Assembly (NCBI RefSeq): GCF_000281955.1
Contig: NZ_AKKF01000139.1
Coordinates: 1 to 41,584 of the forward strand
DNA length: 41,584 nucleotides
Origin: Caulobacter sp. AP07
Lineage (GTDB): Bacteria > Pseudomonadota > Alphaproteobacteria > Caulobacterales > Caulobacteraceae
Reading direction: 5' to 3'
Part shown: positions 16,816 to 25,588 of the stretch, piece after piece
How the letters are laid out: each line of letters starts with the position of its first letter
How positions within the stretch are numbered: position 1 is the first letter of the stretch
Made by a program: the position numbers and the translations under genes
Notes under the pieces: model-generated
Databases searched by the model: none
What the model saw: the letters and a program-made list of their open reading frames with translations, nothing else
Told to the model about the DNA's origin: nothing

Positions 16816-18101
16816 GGCCCGGCTCCCATGGCGATGGTCCGGAGCGTCGCCGGACGCCGCGCCTCCCCCAATTCCCACTCGCCGGGCTCGTGGAACACGC
16901 CAAAGTGCATGTCCAGCATGGGGTGCCGCACATGGAAGGACCCGCCGGCCTGGGCGCAGATCAGCTTCTGAAAGCCCTTTTCACGCACCAGGATCTCGAT
17001 CCTGTAGAACTCGGAGATCAGGGCGAGCGGCGGCGTGAGCAACTCGATCGTCCCATGACCCGACGAGGGATCGACGACAATCCCGTCCAGTTCGGTGCTG
17101 AAGCAGCAGCAGGCGACGCCATCCGACCGCACGATCGCGACCACGAAATTGGGGGCCTCCACGGACCGGGTCGCGGTGTAATCGATCCGCACCCGCATTC
17201 TCTCACCGTGGTCGAATATGGCCCTTGGCGCGTCGGCCTCGTCCATCACCGTGACGTCGGTGATGGCGATCGGCCAGTCGGCGGCCTCGTGGCTCGCCCA
17301 GGGCACCGCGCTGAGTCTGCAATCAGCCTCGTAGAGTTCGACGCCTTTTTCCGTCGGGCCATCGAATTGAACGCGCCCGCCACGAAGGTAGATGACCCGA
17401 TCGCACATGCTCTTGATACTGAACATGTTGTGGGAGACCAGAATGATCGTCGCGCGCCGCTTCTGCAGGTTCCGCGCGAAGTCCATGCACTTTCGCTGGA
17501 AGGGCAGGTCTCCGACCGACAGGACCTCGTCCAGAAGCAGGATGTCCGGCTCCAGATGAGCCGCGACGGCGAACGCCAGGCGGACGTACATGCCGCTCGA
17601 ATATCGTTTCACCGGCATGTCGATGAACGCTTCGAGTTCGGCGAAAGCGACGATCTCCTCGAACTTCCGCTCGGTCTCGGACTTCTTCATGCCGAGGATC
17701 GCGCCGTAGAGGAAGATGTTCTCGCGTCCGGTCAACTCGCCGTGAAAGCCGGTGCCGACCTCGAGCAGGGACCCCAGGCGGCCATGGATCCGAGCCTGCC
17801 CCGCCGTCGGGCTGGTCACTCTCGAAAGGACCTTCAGCAAGGTGCTCTTGCCCGCCCCGTTGAGGCCGAGAACGCCGACGTTCTCGCCGTGCCGGATCTG
17901 GAACGAGACGTCCTTCAGGGCCCAGAAGCTCTCGGCGGGGCGGCGGGGCTGGCCAACGCCCTTGAGCGCGGCGCCGAAGGCGGAGGCCACGATGTCGCGA
18001 ACCGTGTCGTGCCGCCGGCCGCGACCCTGGAGCCGATATTTCTTGCCGAGCCCCCGCGCCTCGATGGCGATGGAATCCGCCGGATCAGATGACGTCCGCA
18101 A
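16812..18101 (-). CDS. wzt: Polysaccharide ABC exporter ATPase (Wzt-like) with C-terminal carbohydrate-binding domain
   Basis: 429-residue ATPase. Walker A GLNGAGKST (79-87), signature YSSGM (167-171), Walker B DILLLDEVLSVGD (186-198) and the switch His224 (VSHN) are all present. Residues about 265-429 form an extra beta-rich domain of the Wzt_C type, which in O-antigen exporters recognises the chain end, so the exporter may be substrate-selective. The start is a TTG at 18101 (GGAG upstream), overlapping the permease gene by 17 bases; no better in-frame start exists. Co-translated with the permease and two glycosyltransferases. Confidence 0.92.
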   Translation of the reverse strand: MRTSSDPADSIAIEARGLGKKYRLQGRGRRHDTVRDIVASAFGAALKGVGQPRRPAESFWALKDVSFQIRHGENVGVLGLNGAGKSTLLKVLSRVTSPTAGQARIHGRLGSLLEVGTGFHGELTGRENIFLYGAILGMKKSETERKFEEIVAFAELEAFIDMPVKRYSSGMYVRLAFAVAAHLEPDILLLDEVLSVGDLPFQRKCMDFARNLQKRRATIILVSHNMFSIKSMCDRVIYLRGGRVQFDGPTEKGVELYEADCRLSAVPWASHEAADWPIAITDVTVMDEADAPRAIFDHGERMRVRIDYTATRSVEAPNFVVAIVRSDGVACCCFSTELDGIVVDPSSGHGTIELLTPPLALISEFYRIEILVREKGFQKLICAQAGGSFHVRHPMLDMHFGVFHEPGEWELGEARRPATLRTIAMGAGP

Positions 18102-18933
18102 AGGAGCGCTCCATCTTCTTGAAGTAGACCAGTCCGCCCGCCAGGCAGGCCGAGATGATCACGCAGCTGATGGCGATCGCTCTGAAGTCCGGGTGACCGT
18201 CGCGGAGAAGCACCCAGCGGAAGCCCTCGATCACGCCCACCATGGGGTTGAGGCTGTATAGAAGCCGCCAGCGCTCAGGAACGATGGCCATCGGATAGGC
18301 AACGGGCGAAGCATACATCCAGACCTGGATGACGAACGGCAGCGCATGCACGACATCACGAAATCGAACACTCAGAGGCGCAAGCCACAGCGCCACGGAA
18401 AGCGAGAGGCTGAGGGCCACCAGCAGAAATAGTGGCAGGAGAAAGATGTATGGGGTGATCTCGACCTGGTACCAGACAAGCATAGCCAGGAGCACGACAA
18501 AGCCGGCGGCGAAATCGATGAGCGGGGCGGCCACCATGGCGAGCGGAACAAGCAACCGCGGAAAGTAGATTTTGCGGATCAAATCGGAATCGCTGACCAG
18601 GCCGGTCGAGCCTCGGCGGACGGCCTCGGCGAAGTACATCCAGGGCAGGACGGCGGTGAAGGCGAAGATCGGATAGGGCACGCCGCCCGACGGCATCTTC
18701 GCGAAGTGGCCGAACACCACGCTGAAGATCGCCACGGCCAGGATGGGCTGGATCAAGGCCCACGCGGCGCCGATCGCCGCTTGCCGGTACCGGATCTTGA
18801 GTTCCCTCAGGACCAGGAAATAGAGCAGCTCGCGGTACTGCCAGAGCTCCTCCAGCTCCAGCTTCCCCAGGGACCTGCCCGGCCGGATGTCGATCGTCCG
18901 GCGATCGGGCTTGGGCAAGGCCGCGGCGGTCAT
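18085..18933 (-). CDS. wzm: Polysaccharide ABC exporter permease (Wzm-like)
   Basis: ABC-2-type permease of 282 residues with six predicted membrane helices. The amphipathic N-terminal region LWQYRELLYFLVLRELKIRYRQ and the downstream GAAWALIQPILAVAIF are characteristic of polysaccharide/polyol-phosphate exporters (Wzm, TagG, KpsM). FRDVVHALPFVIQVWMYASPV is also typical. It pairs with the Wzt-like ATPase at 16812-18101 to move lipid-linked polysaccharide across the inner membrane. Its ATG at 18933 lies 36 bases after the aminotransferase stop, so the exporter unit is probably transcribed with the sugar genes. Confidence 0.93.
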   Translation of the reverse strand: MTAAALPKPDRRTIDIRPGRSLGKLELEELWQYRELLYFLVLRELKIRYRQAAIGAAWALIQPILAVAIFSVVFGHFAKMPSGGVPYPIFAFTAVLPWMYFAEAVRRGSTGLVSDSDLIRKIYFPRLLVPLAMVAAPLIDFAAGFVVLLAMLVWYQVEITPYIFLLPLFLLVALSLSLSVALWLAPLSVRFRDVVHALPFVIQVWMYASPVAYPMAIVPERWRLLYSLNPMVGVIEGFRWVLLRDGHPDFRAIAISCVIISACLAGGLVYFKKMERSFADVI

Positions 18934-18969
18934 CGGAAGGCCCGATCGATGGGAGGCGCGCGGGTCATC

Positions 18970-20142
18970 TCAGGCCACTTCGCGCGGCTCGCCGGACGCC
19001 CAGCGTTCCGCGGCCAGGGCGAGGCGCAGCGCGTCGATGACCTCGCGCTGGTCGTCGTGGGTCATCTGCGGATAGAGCGGCAGCAGGATGCAGCGGCGAT
19101 GCGCCTGTTCGGAATGGGGGAGCGATCCGGCGCCCGTCCCCGCATAGGACGCCTCCAGGTGCGAGCACATGACGCCGCGCCGGGTCGCCACCCCGCCGTC
19201 CAGCATCGACTGCATGATCCGCCGCTGGTCCACGCCGTCGGGCAGGCGGACGCAGTAGCTCTGCCAGTTGCCGCGCGCCCACGCCGGCTCGCACGGCGCC
19301 CTCACGCCCGGGACTTCGGCGAGCATCCGCCCGTAGGCGGCGGCGAGCGCCCTGCGGCGCGTGACGATTTCCGGCAGACGCTCAAGCTGCCGGCGGCCGA
19401 TCGCCGCTTGCATGTCGGTCAGCCGATAGTTGAACCCGCTGACCGGGTATTCTTCGAACATGACCTCGCTGGCGTGATGGCGCGCCGTATCGGGCACGCT
19501 CATCCCGTGCTGGCGCAACAGCCGGAACTGGCGATCCCAGTCGGCGTGCCGGGTCGTCAGCATGCCGCCTTCGCCGGTCGTGATCACCTTGCGGGGATGG
19601 AAGGAAAAGCAGGCGACGTCGCCGTGCGGCGCGCCGATCGGCGCCCAGGCCCCGTCGAGGCGGATTTCCGAGCCGATGGCGCAGGCCGCGTCCTCGATGA
19701 CCACTAGGTCATGCGTCCCCGCGATCGACAGGATGCGCCCGAGGTCGCAGGGCAGGCCGACCTGATGCACGCAGAGGATCGCCTTGCTCCGCGCGGTGAT
19801 GGCGGCGGCGAGTCGTTCAGGGTCCAGATTGTAGGTGGCGGGATCGATATCGACGAAGACCGGCGTCGCGCCGCATTGGCGCACCACGTTGGCCGTGGCG
19901 ATGAAGCTGTGGCTGACCGTGATCACCTCGTCCCCGGGGCCAACGCCGGCGACCAGCAGCGCGAGATGCAGCGCCGTCGTGCAGTTCGAGACCGCGCAGG
20001 CGTAGGGCGCCCGCACCTGCCGCGCGAACTCGGCCTCGAAGGCGGCGACCTGCGCGCCCTGGCTGAGCCAGCCGGACAGGACGACCTCGGCCGCGGCCCG
20101 GGCCTCGGATTCGTCCAGCATCGGTTTCGTGATGGGGATCAT
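18970..20142 (-). CDS. DegT/DnrJ/EryC1/StrS sugar aminotransferase (first of two)
   Basis: PLP-dependent aminotransferase of 390 residues that aminates a keto-sugar nucleotide. [13 protein letters not shown] and GWLSQGAQVAAFE open the protein; the cofactor lysine is Lys185 in FSFHPRKVITTGEGG; the PLP-contact EDAACAIGSE lies at 150-159. The ATG at 20142 overlaps the epimerase stop (ATGA). It differs clearly from the second aminotransferase (21835-22959), so the two probably make different amino-sugars or act at different ring positions. The keto-sugar precursor enzyme (a 4,6-dehydratase or similar) is not evident nearby apart from the adjacent epimerase-family protein. Confidence 0.92.
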   Translation of the reverse strand: MIPITKPMLDESEARAAAEVVLSGWLSQGAQVAAFEAEFARQVRAPYACAVSNCTTALHLALLVAGVGPGDEVITVSHSFIATANVVRQCGATPVFVDIDPATYNLDPERLAAAITARSKAILCVHQVGLPCDLGRILSIAGTHDLVVIEDAACAIGSEIRLDGAWAPIGAPHGDVACFSFHPRKVITTGEGGMLTTRHADWDRQFRLLRQHGMSVPDTARHHASEVMFEEYPVSGFNYRLTDMQAAIGRRQLERLPEIVTRRRALAAAYGRMLAEVPGVRAPCEPAWARGNWQSYCVRLPDGVDQRRIMQSMLDGGVATRRGVMCSHLEASYAGTGAGSLPHSEQAHRRCILLPLYPQMTHDDQREVIDALRLALAAERWASGEPREVA

Positions 20143-21146
20143 GCCGACTGTCCTTTCGCCCCCGCGGTTCCGTGCTTTTCCTCGCGCCACCAGGCGACCA
20201 GGTCGCGCAGGCCGTCCTCGAGGGAGACCCGCGGCGCGTAGCCGATCCGCTCGGCGGCCAGGGAAATGTCCGCGAGGCGTCTGGGCACCGGGTTCACGGC
20301 GCGTTCGGGCTCATGCACCAGCAGCAGGCTCTTGCCGCCCATCGCCTGGACGATCAGCTCCGCCAGACGGGCCAGACTGGTTTCCGAGCCGCTGCCGATA
20401 TTGAGCGCGACGTCGCTGGCCGGCGCGCACGCCGCCAGCACATTGGCGCGGGCGATGTCGTCCACATGCACCATGTCCAAGGTCTGATCGCCGGCGCCGA
20501 ACACGATCGGCGGCAGTCCCGCGTCGACGCGCTCCATCCAGCGGATCAGCACCTCGGTGTAGCGGCCATGGACGTCCATGCGCGGGCCATAGGCGTTGAA
20601 GTAGCGCATCGCGACATAGTCCAGCCCATGCATGTCGTTGAAGGTCCGCAGCAGGCCTTCGCCGAAAGCCTTCGCCGCGCCGTAGAGCGTGCGGTTGGCG
20701 TAAGGATTGTGGTCCTCGCGAGTGGGGAACGACGAGGCCATGCCGTAGATCGACGCCGACGAGGCCATGACGACCTTCCGCACGTTCGCCTCGACGCACG
20801 TTTCCAGGAGATCGTAGGTGGCGTTGACCATCACCTCGACGGCGCGGCGCGGCTCCGCCGCGCATTGGGTGATGCGCAGCGCGGCCAGATGGAAAACGGT
20901 GTCCGACCCGTTCACCAGATCGCTCATCAGCACGCGGTCGCAGATGTCGCCCCGCACCAGGCGAACCCGGCCGCTCGCGAGCGAGACGGCGAGATTCTCG
21001 CGCCGGCCGCGCACCATGTCGTCGACCACGACGATCTCGCCGGCGCCGGCCATGAGAAGATGATCGACCGTACGGCTGCCGATGAAGCCGGCGCCGCCCG
21101 TGACCAGCACCTTGCGGCCCGACAGGTCGTAGAGAGGAAGGGTCAT
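20139..21146 (-). CDS. NAD-dependent nucleotide-sugar epimerase/dehydratase
   Basis: Extended SDR of 335 residues. TGGAGFIGS (16-24) binds NAD; the active site is SSASIYG (129-135) and YGAAK (Tyr155, Lys159); [14 protein letters not shown] and [15 protein letters not shown] are typical of the UDP-glucose 4-epimerase/UDP-GlcNAc C4-epimerase (WbpP-like) group rather than of 4,6-dehydratases. ATGA overlaps at both ends place it in the amino-sugar operon between an acyltransferase and an aminotransferase. Exact substrate unknown; a galactose-configured or keto-sugar product is the likely role. Confidence 0.9.
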   Translation of the reverse strand: MTLPLYDLSGRKVLVTGGAGFIGSRTVDHLLMAGAGEIVVVDDMVRGRRENLAVSLASGRVRLVRGDICDRVLMSDLVNGSDTVFHLAALRITQCAAEPRRAVEVMVNATYDLLETCVEANVRKVVMASSASIYGMASSFPTREDHNPYANRTLYGAAKAFGEGLLRTFNDMHGLDYVAMRYFNAYGPRMDVHGRYTEVLIRWMERVDAGLPPIVFGAGDQTLDMVHVDDIARANVLAACAPASDVALNIGSGSETSLARLAELIVQAMGGKSLLLVHEPERAVNPVPRRLADISLAAERIGYAPRVSLEDGLRDLVAWWREEKHGTAGAKGQSA

Positions 21147-21835
21147 GGCGAGACCTCCGCCAGGACGTCGCGGTCATCGCGGTAGCCGATGATCTGGGCC
21201 GGACAGCCGGCGACCTTCGAAAAGGCGGGCACGTCCTTGGTGACGATGGCGCCGGCCCCGACGATCGCCCCGCGGCCGATCGTGACGCCGGGCAGCAGGA
21301 CGGCGTTCACGCCGATATCCGCGTCATCCTCGACCGCGGTCCGCGGGATGAGCAGGTCCGTCGCGATGATCGGCACGTCGATCGGCAGGCCGGAGTGTTT
21401 CGAACCGAGCACCTTCGCGCCCGGCGCCCAGCCGACATTGTCGCCGATCACCAGGTCCCGCGCGTCGAGGAAGGCCTGGGCGCCGATCCAGACCTTGTTG
21501 CCGATCACGCACGTCCCGTCGAACCGGCCATGGATCATGACCTGTTCGCCGATCACCACGCCGTCGCCGATCTCGAACGTCTCCACGTGACGCAGACCGA
21601 CGCTGGGCCCGATCCGAAGGCCGGACCCGCACCGCCTCGCCAGGGCGCGAACACAGGTTCGCCGCATCAGGAAATCGATAGGGTCTTCGCCCTGGTTGAA
21701 GCGGCGGAACAGGGCCATGATCTCGGACGGCGCGCAGCGGCGCGCCAGGTCCTGGGCGAACTCGATCTCGAAGGCCGGATCGGGTTGGACCGGCTCCCGG
21801 CCGTGAACGGCCCTGGCGATGCGTGCGGGGTTCAT
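21143..21835 (-). CDS. Hexapeptide-repeat acyltransferase
   Basis: 230-residue left-handed beta-helix acyltransferase (acetyl-CoA-dependent WcaF/NodL-like). Residues about 75-215 show repeated [LIV]-G-x-x-x-x turns ([60 protein letters not shown]). It likely O- or N-acetylates a sugar of the polysaccharide. The ATG at 21835 shares one base with the preceding aminotransferase TGA (TGATG), and its stop overlaps the epimerase ATG. An N-terminal helical region of 70 residues precedes the helix. The acceptor is unknown. Confidence 0.9.
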   Translation of the reverse strand: MNPARIARAVHGREPVQPDPAFEIEFAQDLARRCAPSEIMALFRRFNQGEDPIDFLMRRTCVRALARRCGSGLRIGPSVGLRHVETFEIGDGVVIGEQVMIHGRFDGTCVIGNKVWIGAQAFLDARDLVIGDNVGWAPGAKVLGSKHSGLPIDVPIIATDLLIPRTAVEDDADIGVNAVLLPGVTIGRGAIVGAGAIVTKDVPAFSKVAGCPAQIIGYRDDRDVLAEVSP

Positions 21836-22959
21836 CAGGCGGCCCTTCCGTGGAGCGACGAAGGCGTCCCGCACACGTCGCGCAGGGCGTCGCAGACCGC
21901 GTCGACCTGCTCGTCCGTGATGCCGGGAAACATCGGCAGCGACAGGGTTTCGTCCGCCAGCCGCTCGCTGGCCGGGAAGTCGCCACGCCCGTAGCCGAGG
22001 TCCGCATAGGCCGGCTGCAGATGCACCGGAATCGGATAGTGGATGTTGGTTCCGACCTCGGAGGAGAGGCTGGCGCGCACGGTGTCTCGGTCGGGAACCC
22101 GAACCGCGTACACATGGTAGACATGGTCGCCGCCCCGCGGCGGCGCGGGATGCCGGATGCCCGCGCCGGCCAGGTTCCGGTCGTAGCGCGACGCGGCGCG
22201 CCGGCGCATCTCGGTCCAGCTTTCCAGATGCGGCAACTTGACGTTCAGCAGGGCGGCCTGGAGTTCATCCAGCCGATAGTTGAAGCCCTTTTCGACGTGC
22301 AGGTATTTCCGCTCCTGCCCCCAGTCCCGCAGCAGCCGGACGCGGGCGGCCAGGTCGGCGCGGTGCGTGGTGACGGCGCCGCCTTCGCCGCAGGCCCCGA
22401 GGTTCTTGCCCGGATAGAAGCTGAAACAGCCGATGTCGCCAATGGCGCCGGCGCGGCGGCCGTCCGCCTCGGCGCCGTGCGCCTGGGCCGCGTCCTCGAT
22501 CACCGTCAGGTCATGGGCGCGGGCGATCGCCATGATCGGACCCATGTCCGCGAGGCGCCCATGCAGGTGCACCGGAACGATCGCCTTGGTCCGCGGCGTG
22601 ATGGCGGCTTCGAGCAGCGCCGGGTCCATCGTCCAGGTTTCAGGATCGATGTCGACCAGCCGGGCGGTGGCCCCGGCATACTGGATCGCGGCCACGGTGG
22701 CGACGAAGGTCGACGGCGTGGTGATCACCTCGTCGCCTGGCCGGACGCCGGCCGCGAGCAGGGCCAGGTGCAGCGCCGAGGTTCCGGTGTTGACCGTGAC
22801 GGCGTGGGGACAGCCGCAGAACGCCGCGAAGGCCGCCTCGAACACCGCGTTGTGTTCGCCCAGCACGAACTGCCCGCTGGCGATCACGCGGCGCGCGGCC
22901 TCCGCGAGCTCGGGTTCCAGCGCGTGATGCTGAAGCTTCAGGTCGAGGAACGGGATCAT
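21835..22959 (-). CDS. DegT/DnrJ/EryC1/StrS sugar aminotransferase (second of two)
   Basis: PLP-dependent sugar aminotransferase of 374 residues. [10 protein letters not shown] is the classic opening of the 3-keto/4-keto sugar aminotransferases (WbpE, FdtB, DesV groups); the cofactor lysine is Lys185 in [16 protein letters not shown], with [10 protein letters not shown] at 155-164. Between a Gfo/Idh oxidoreductase and WbpD-like acetyltransferase, the best reading is the amination step of a UDP-2,3-diamino-uronate-type pathway. The ATG at 22959 overlaps the oxidoreductase stop (ATGA); the frame upstream of it lies in that gene and is rejected. Confidence 0.92.
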   Translation of the reverse strand: MIPFLDLKLQHHALEPELAEAARRVIASGQFVLGEHNAVFEAAFAAFCGCPHAVTVNTGTSALHLALLAAGVRPGDEVITTPSTFVATVAAIQYAGATARLVDIDPETWTMDPALLEAAITPRTKAIVPVHLHGRLADMGPIMAIARAHDLTVIEDAAQAHGAEADGRRAGAIGDIGCFSFYPGKNLGACGEGGAVTTHRADLAARVRLLRDWGQERKYLHVEKGFNYRLDELQAALLNVKLPHLESWTEMRRRAASRYDRNLAGAGIRHPAPPRGGDHVYHVYAVRVPDRDTVRASLSSEVGTNIHYPIPVHLQPAYADLGYGRGDFPASERLADETLSLPMFPGITDEQVDAVCDALRDVCGTPSSLHGRAA

Positions 22960-23984
22960 GAGGCTCTCCGCTGGGGACTCACCTCGACGGGATGGCCGCG
23001 CATGCTCATCGAACGGGTCGCCGCCTCCAGCATCTCCACGACCTGGAGACCCAGGCGGCCATCCGTGATCGGGGTCAGGCCGTCGTTGATGCAGGTGATG
23101 AAGTGCGTCGTTTCGGTCAGGACGGGCTCGGCGACGGACAGCCGCGGCGCCCACATGTCGCCGATCCGATAGCTGACCAGCATCTGGTAGATTTCTTCAG
23201 GGTCGTTGGTCAGGCTGACGCCGCGATCGTAGACCTTGATCTTGTCGCTGGGCTCGAGATCGTCCCAGACGATCATCTTGCGGGTCCCGGCGATCAGCAC
23301 CCGCCGAACCTTCACCGGCGCCAGCCAATTGACGTTCAGGTGCGCGACCGCGCCGCTTTCCAGATAGAGCGTGATCTGCGCCATGTTCTCGGGCGCCCCG
23401 CGCACATGACTGATCCCGTTGGCGGAAATGGCGGTGGGCGGGCTGTCCAGAACATGTTGCAGGATCGCCAGGTCATGCACCGCCAGATCCCAGATGACGT
23501 TCACGTCGCGCTGGAACAGACCCAGGTTGATCCGCGTCGAGTCGTAGTAATAGATCTGTCCCAGATCATCGGCGGCGATGAGCTCCTTCATCTTCCCCAC
23601 CGCGCTGGAATAGATGAAGGTGTGGTCGACCAGGAGCGTCAGGCCGCGCTGCTCCGCCAGCTCGATCAGCTGGCGCGCCTGGTCGGAGTTCTCGGTCATC
23701 GGCTTTTCGACAAGCACGTGCCGGCCGGCCAGCAACGCCGCAGCGGCGATCTCGTAGTGCGTCCGCACGGGGGTCGCGATCGCCACGGCGGCGATCTCCG
23801 GATCGGCCAAGGCGTCGCGCCAATCGGTCAGCATCCGCGCATGGGGATAGCGCTTCGCGGCGCGGGCCAGGGCGGCGGGCGACGGATCGACGATGGCGAC
23901 CACGCGACAGCCGTCCGTCTCGGCGAAGCAACGCGCCAGGTTCGGCCCCCAATAGCCGTAGCCGATCACCGCGACGCCGATCAT
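22956..23984 (-). CDS. Gfo/Idh/MocA-family sugar-nucleotide oxidoreductase (WbpB/WlbA-like)
   Basis: 342-residue NAD(P)-dependent oxidoreductase. The N-terminal Rossmann domain has VIGYGYWGPNLARCF (residues 6-20), the family EKPMTEN motif follows VLV near residue 94, and the catalytic-domain block DLAVHDLAILQ is present. In Bordetella and Pseudomonas the related WlbA/WbpB oxidises C3 of UDP-GlcNAc-uronate before amination and acetylation; the neighbours here match that order. The UDP-GlcNAc 6-dehydrogenase needed for that substrate is not in the window, so the exact sugar is open. ATGA overlaps at both ends. The long upstream frame extension is rejected. Confidence 0.88.
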   Translation of the reverse strand: MIGVAVIGYGYWGPNLARCFAETDGCRVVAIVDPSPAALARAAKRYPHARMLTDWRDALADPEIAAVAIATPVRTHYEIAAAALLAGRHVLVEKPMTENSDQARQLIELAEQRGLTLLVDHTFIYSSAVGKMKELIAADDLGQIYYYDSTRINLGLFQRDVNVIWDLAVHDLAILQHVLDSPPTAISANGISHVRGAPENMAQITLYLESGAVAHLNVNWLAPVKVRRVLIAGTRKMIVWDDLEPSDKIKVYDRGVSLTNDPEEIYQMLVSYRIGDMWAPRLSVAEPVLTETTHFITCINDGLTPITDGRLGLQVVEMLEAATRSMSMRGHPVEVSPQRRAS

Positions 23985-24505
23985 GGGCGGACTTCCTGGG
24001 CTGGCGGCATGGCCGTCGGCCGGAGATGCTCGGGGCGACGCGCGTCCCGGAGCGGCCGGGCGGGATTGCCGGCGACAATGGCGTGGGCGGCCACGTCCCG
24101 GGTGACCACCGCCCCGGCGCCCACCAGCGCGCCCGCGCCGATGACGACGCCGGCCAGGATCGTGGCGTTGGAACCGATCGACGCCCCCTGACGCACGACG
24201 GTCGGAACGACCCGCCAGTCCGCTTCCGTCTGCAAACCGCCACCCGCCGCCGTCGCTCGCGGGTACAGGTCGTTGATGAACATCACACCATGGCCGATGA
24301 AAACGTCGTCCTCGATGACGACGCCTTCGCAAATAAAACTATGAGATGAAATCTTGCATCGTGCGCCGATCTTCGCCCGCTTCTGAACTTCTACGAACGC
24401 GCCAATGCGAGTGAAGTCGCCAATAGTACATCCATATAAATTCACGAGTGCTTCTTGAGGGATCTCCACATTCAATCCAAGCGATGTGTCGTTAGTAATG
24501 GGCAT
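23981..24505 (-). CDS. Hexapeptide N-acetyltransferase (WbpD/WlbB-like)
   Basis: 174-residue trimeric left-handed beta-helix acetyltransferase. NLYGCTIGDFTRIGAFVEVQ, KISSHSFICEGV, DDVFIGHGVMFINDLYPRA and the C-terminal VGAGAVVTRDV match the WbpD/WlbB type that acetylates the 3-amino group of UDP-2-acetamido-3-amino-uronate. The first 60 codons (24321-24505) are markedly richer in AT than the rest of the locus, which hints at foreign origin or at an unstructured start region. It begins the coupled six-gene sugar operon after a 69-base gap. The ribosome-binding site is weak (GGGGT). Confidence 0.88.
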   Translation of the reverse strand: MPITNDTSLGLNVEIPQEALVNLYGCTIGDFTRIGAFVEVQKRAKIGARCKISSHSFICEGVVIEDDVFIGHGVMFINDLYPRATAAGGGLQTEADWRVVPTVVRQGASIGSNATILAGVVIGAGALVGAGAVVTRDVAAHAIVAGNPARPLRDARRPEHLRPTAMPPAQEVRP

Positions 24506-24574
24506 GTGCCACAGGACCCCGCACTGGATTTCAGCGAATGCTCTACTGTTTTAATCGATCGCCCGGGCCCCACC

Positions 24575-25588
24575 CTATCGTTTGATGGGCGACGGAGCGG
24601 TCGAGACTCCGAGGCTGGTGCGACCCGTCGCCTCGGGGAGCGGGCGGCGTGGGCCCGGCAGCCAAGGCCGGACCCGCAACAGGAAGGCGGCCAGCCGGGG
24701 CGCCCGTCGCATGACGCTCAGGGCGACGCGCCAGCGCAACGAGCGCCGCTCGGCGTCCGCCAGGAGCGGCAGGCCCGCGGCGACGTCGCCGCCGAGGATC
24801 AGGGCCTCGCCGTCCAGCCACCGCACCGCCTGTTCGCAAGAGGCGAGCATGCGGTCGGCCGTCGCCTGCTCGGCCCGCCCCTCCAAGGCCGCGGACGCCT
24901 TGCGGTAGACCGTGCAGGAACCGACCAGAATGCGCCGGGCGCTCGACGACAGCGAACCGCGACGGCGCCGGTAGCGGACGAGCGGCTCGACCAGGACGGC
25001 GCCGCCCCATCCCGCCGCCAGCAGGCGTATCCACAGGTCCAGGTCCTCGGACGCGGCCAACTCGTCGTCGAACCCGCCGATCGCGTCCAGGGCCTCCCGG
25101 CGGAGGATCGCGGCCACGAAGATGTTCATCTCGCGATTCAGGACCCGCTCCAGCGAAACGGGGCCGGCCATGGCGTAGGTCGCGGAATAGCGCCGCGGCG
25201 CGCGTTCGCCCGCGCCGAAACAGACCGCGTCGCAACTCACGAACGCCAGGGCGTCGTCGGCTTCAATCGCGGCCAGCATGCGTTCCAGATAGGTCGGATC
25301 GTAGAGGTCATCGCCGTCCAGGAAGGCGACGAAGGGCGCCGTCGATGCGGCGATGGCGCGATTGCGGGCGGTGGAGACCCCCCGGTTGTCGGTCCGCAAC
25401 AGGCGAAAGCGCGGATCGCCCGCGAAGCGCGCGAACGCCGCGGCCACGTCGTCGGGCGCCCCGTCGTCGACCACGATCGCTTCCCAATCCTGCCAATGCT
25501 GCCCCTGGAGCGAGGCCAGGGCGTCGCCCAGCAGGTGCGCGACGCCGTAGGCCGGCACGATGACCGAAACGCGTGGCCCCGACCTCAC
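24575..25588 (-). CDS. Glycosyltransferase family 2
   Basis: Inverting GT-A enzyme of 337 residues: VSVIVPAYGVAHLLGDAL opens the domain, AIVVDDGAPDD and VAFLDGDDLYDPTYLERM give the nucleotide and metal (DGDD) sites, and ASEDLDLWIRLLAAG is the catalytic-base motif. The C-terminal 100 residues are helical without membrane spans. The GTG at 25588 overlaps the GT4 stop (GTGA). Last gene of the unit that starts with the sugar-phosphate transferase; 69 bases separate it from the acetyltransferase. Confidence 0.92.
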   Translation of the reverse strand: MRSGPRVSVIVPAYGVAHLLGDALASLQGQHWQDWEAIVVDDGAPDDVAAAFARFAGDPRFRLLRTDNRGVSTARNRAIAASTAPFVAFLDGDDLYDPTYLERMLAAIEADDALAFVSCDAVCFGAGERAPRRYSATYAMAGPVSLERVLNREMNIFVAAILRREALDAIGGFDDELAASEDLDLWIRLLAAGWGGAVLVEPLVRYRRRRGSLSSSARRILVGSCTVYRKASAALEGRAEQATADRMLASCEQAVRWLDGEALILGGDVAAGLPLLADAERRSLRWRVALSVMRRAPRLAAFLLRVRPWLPGPRRPLPEATGRTSLGVSTAPSPIKR

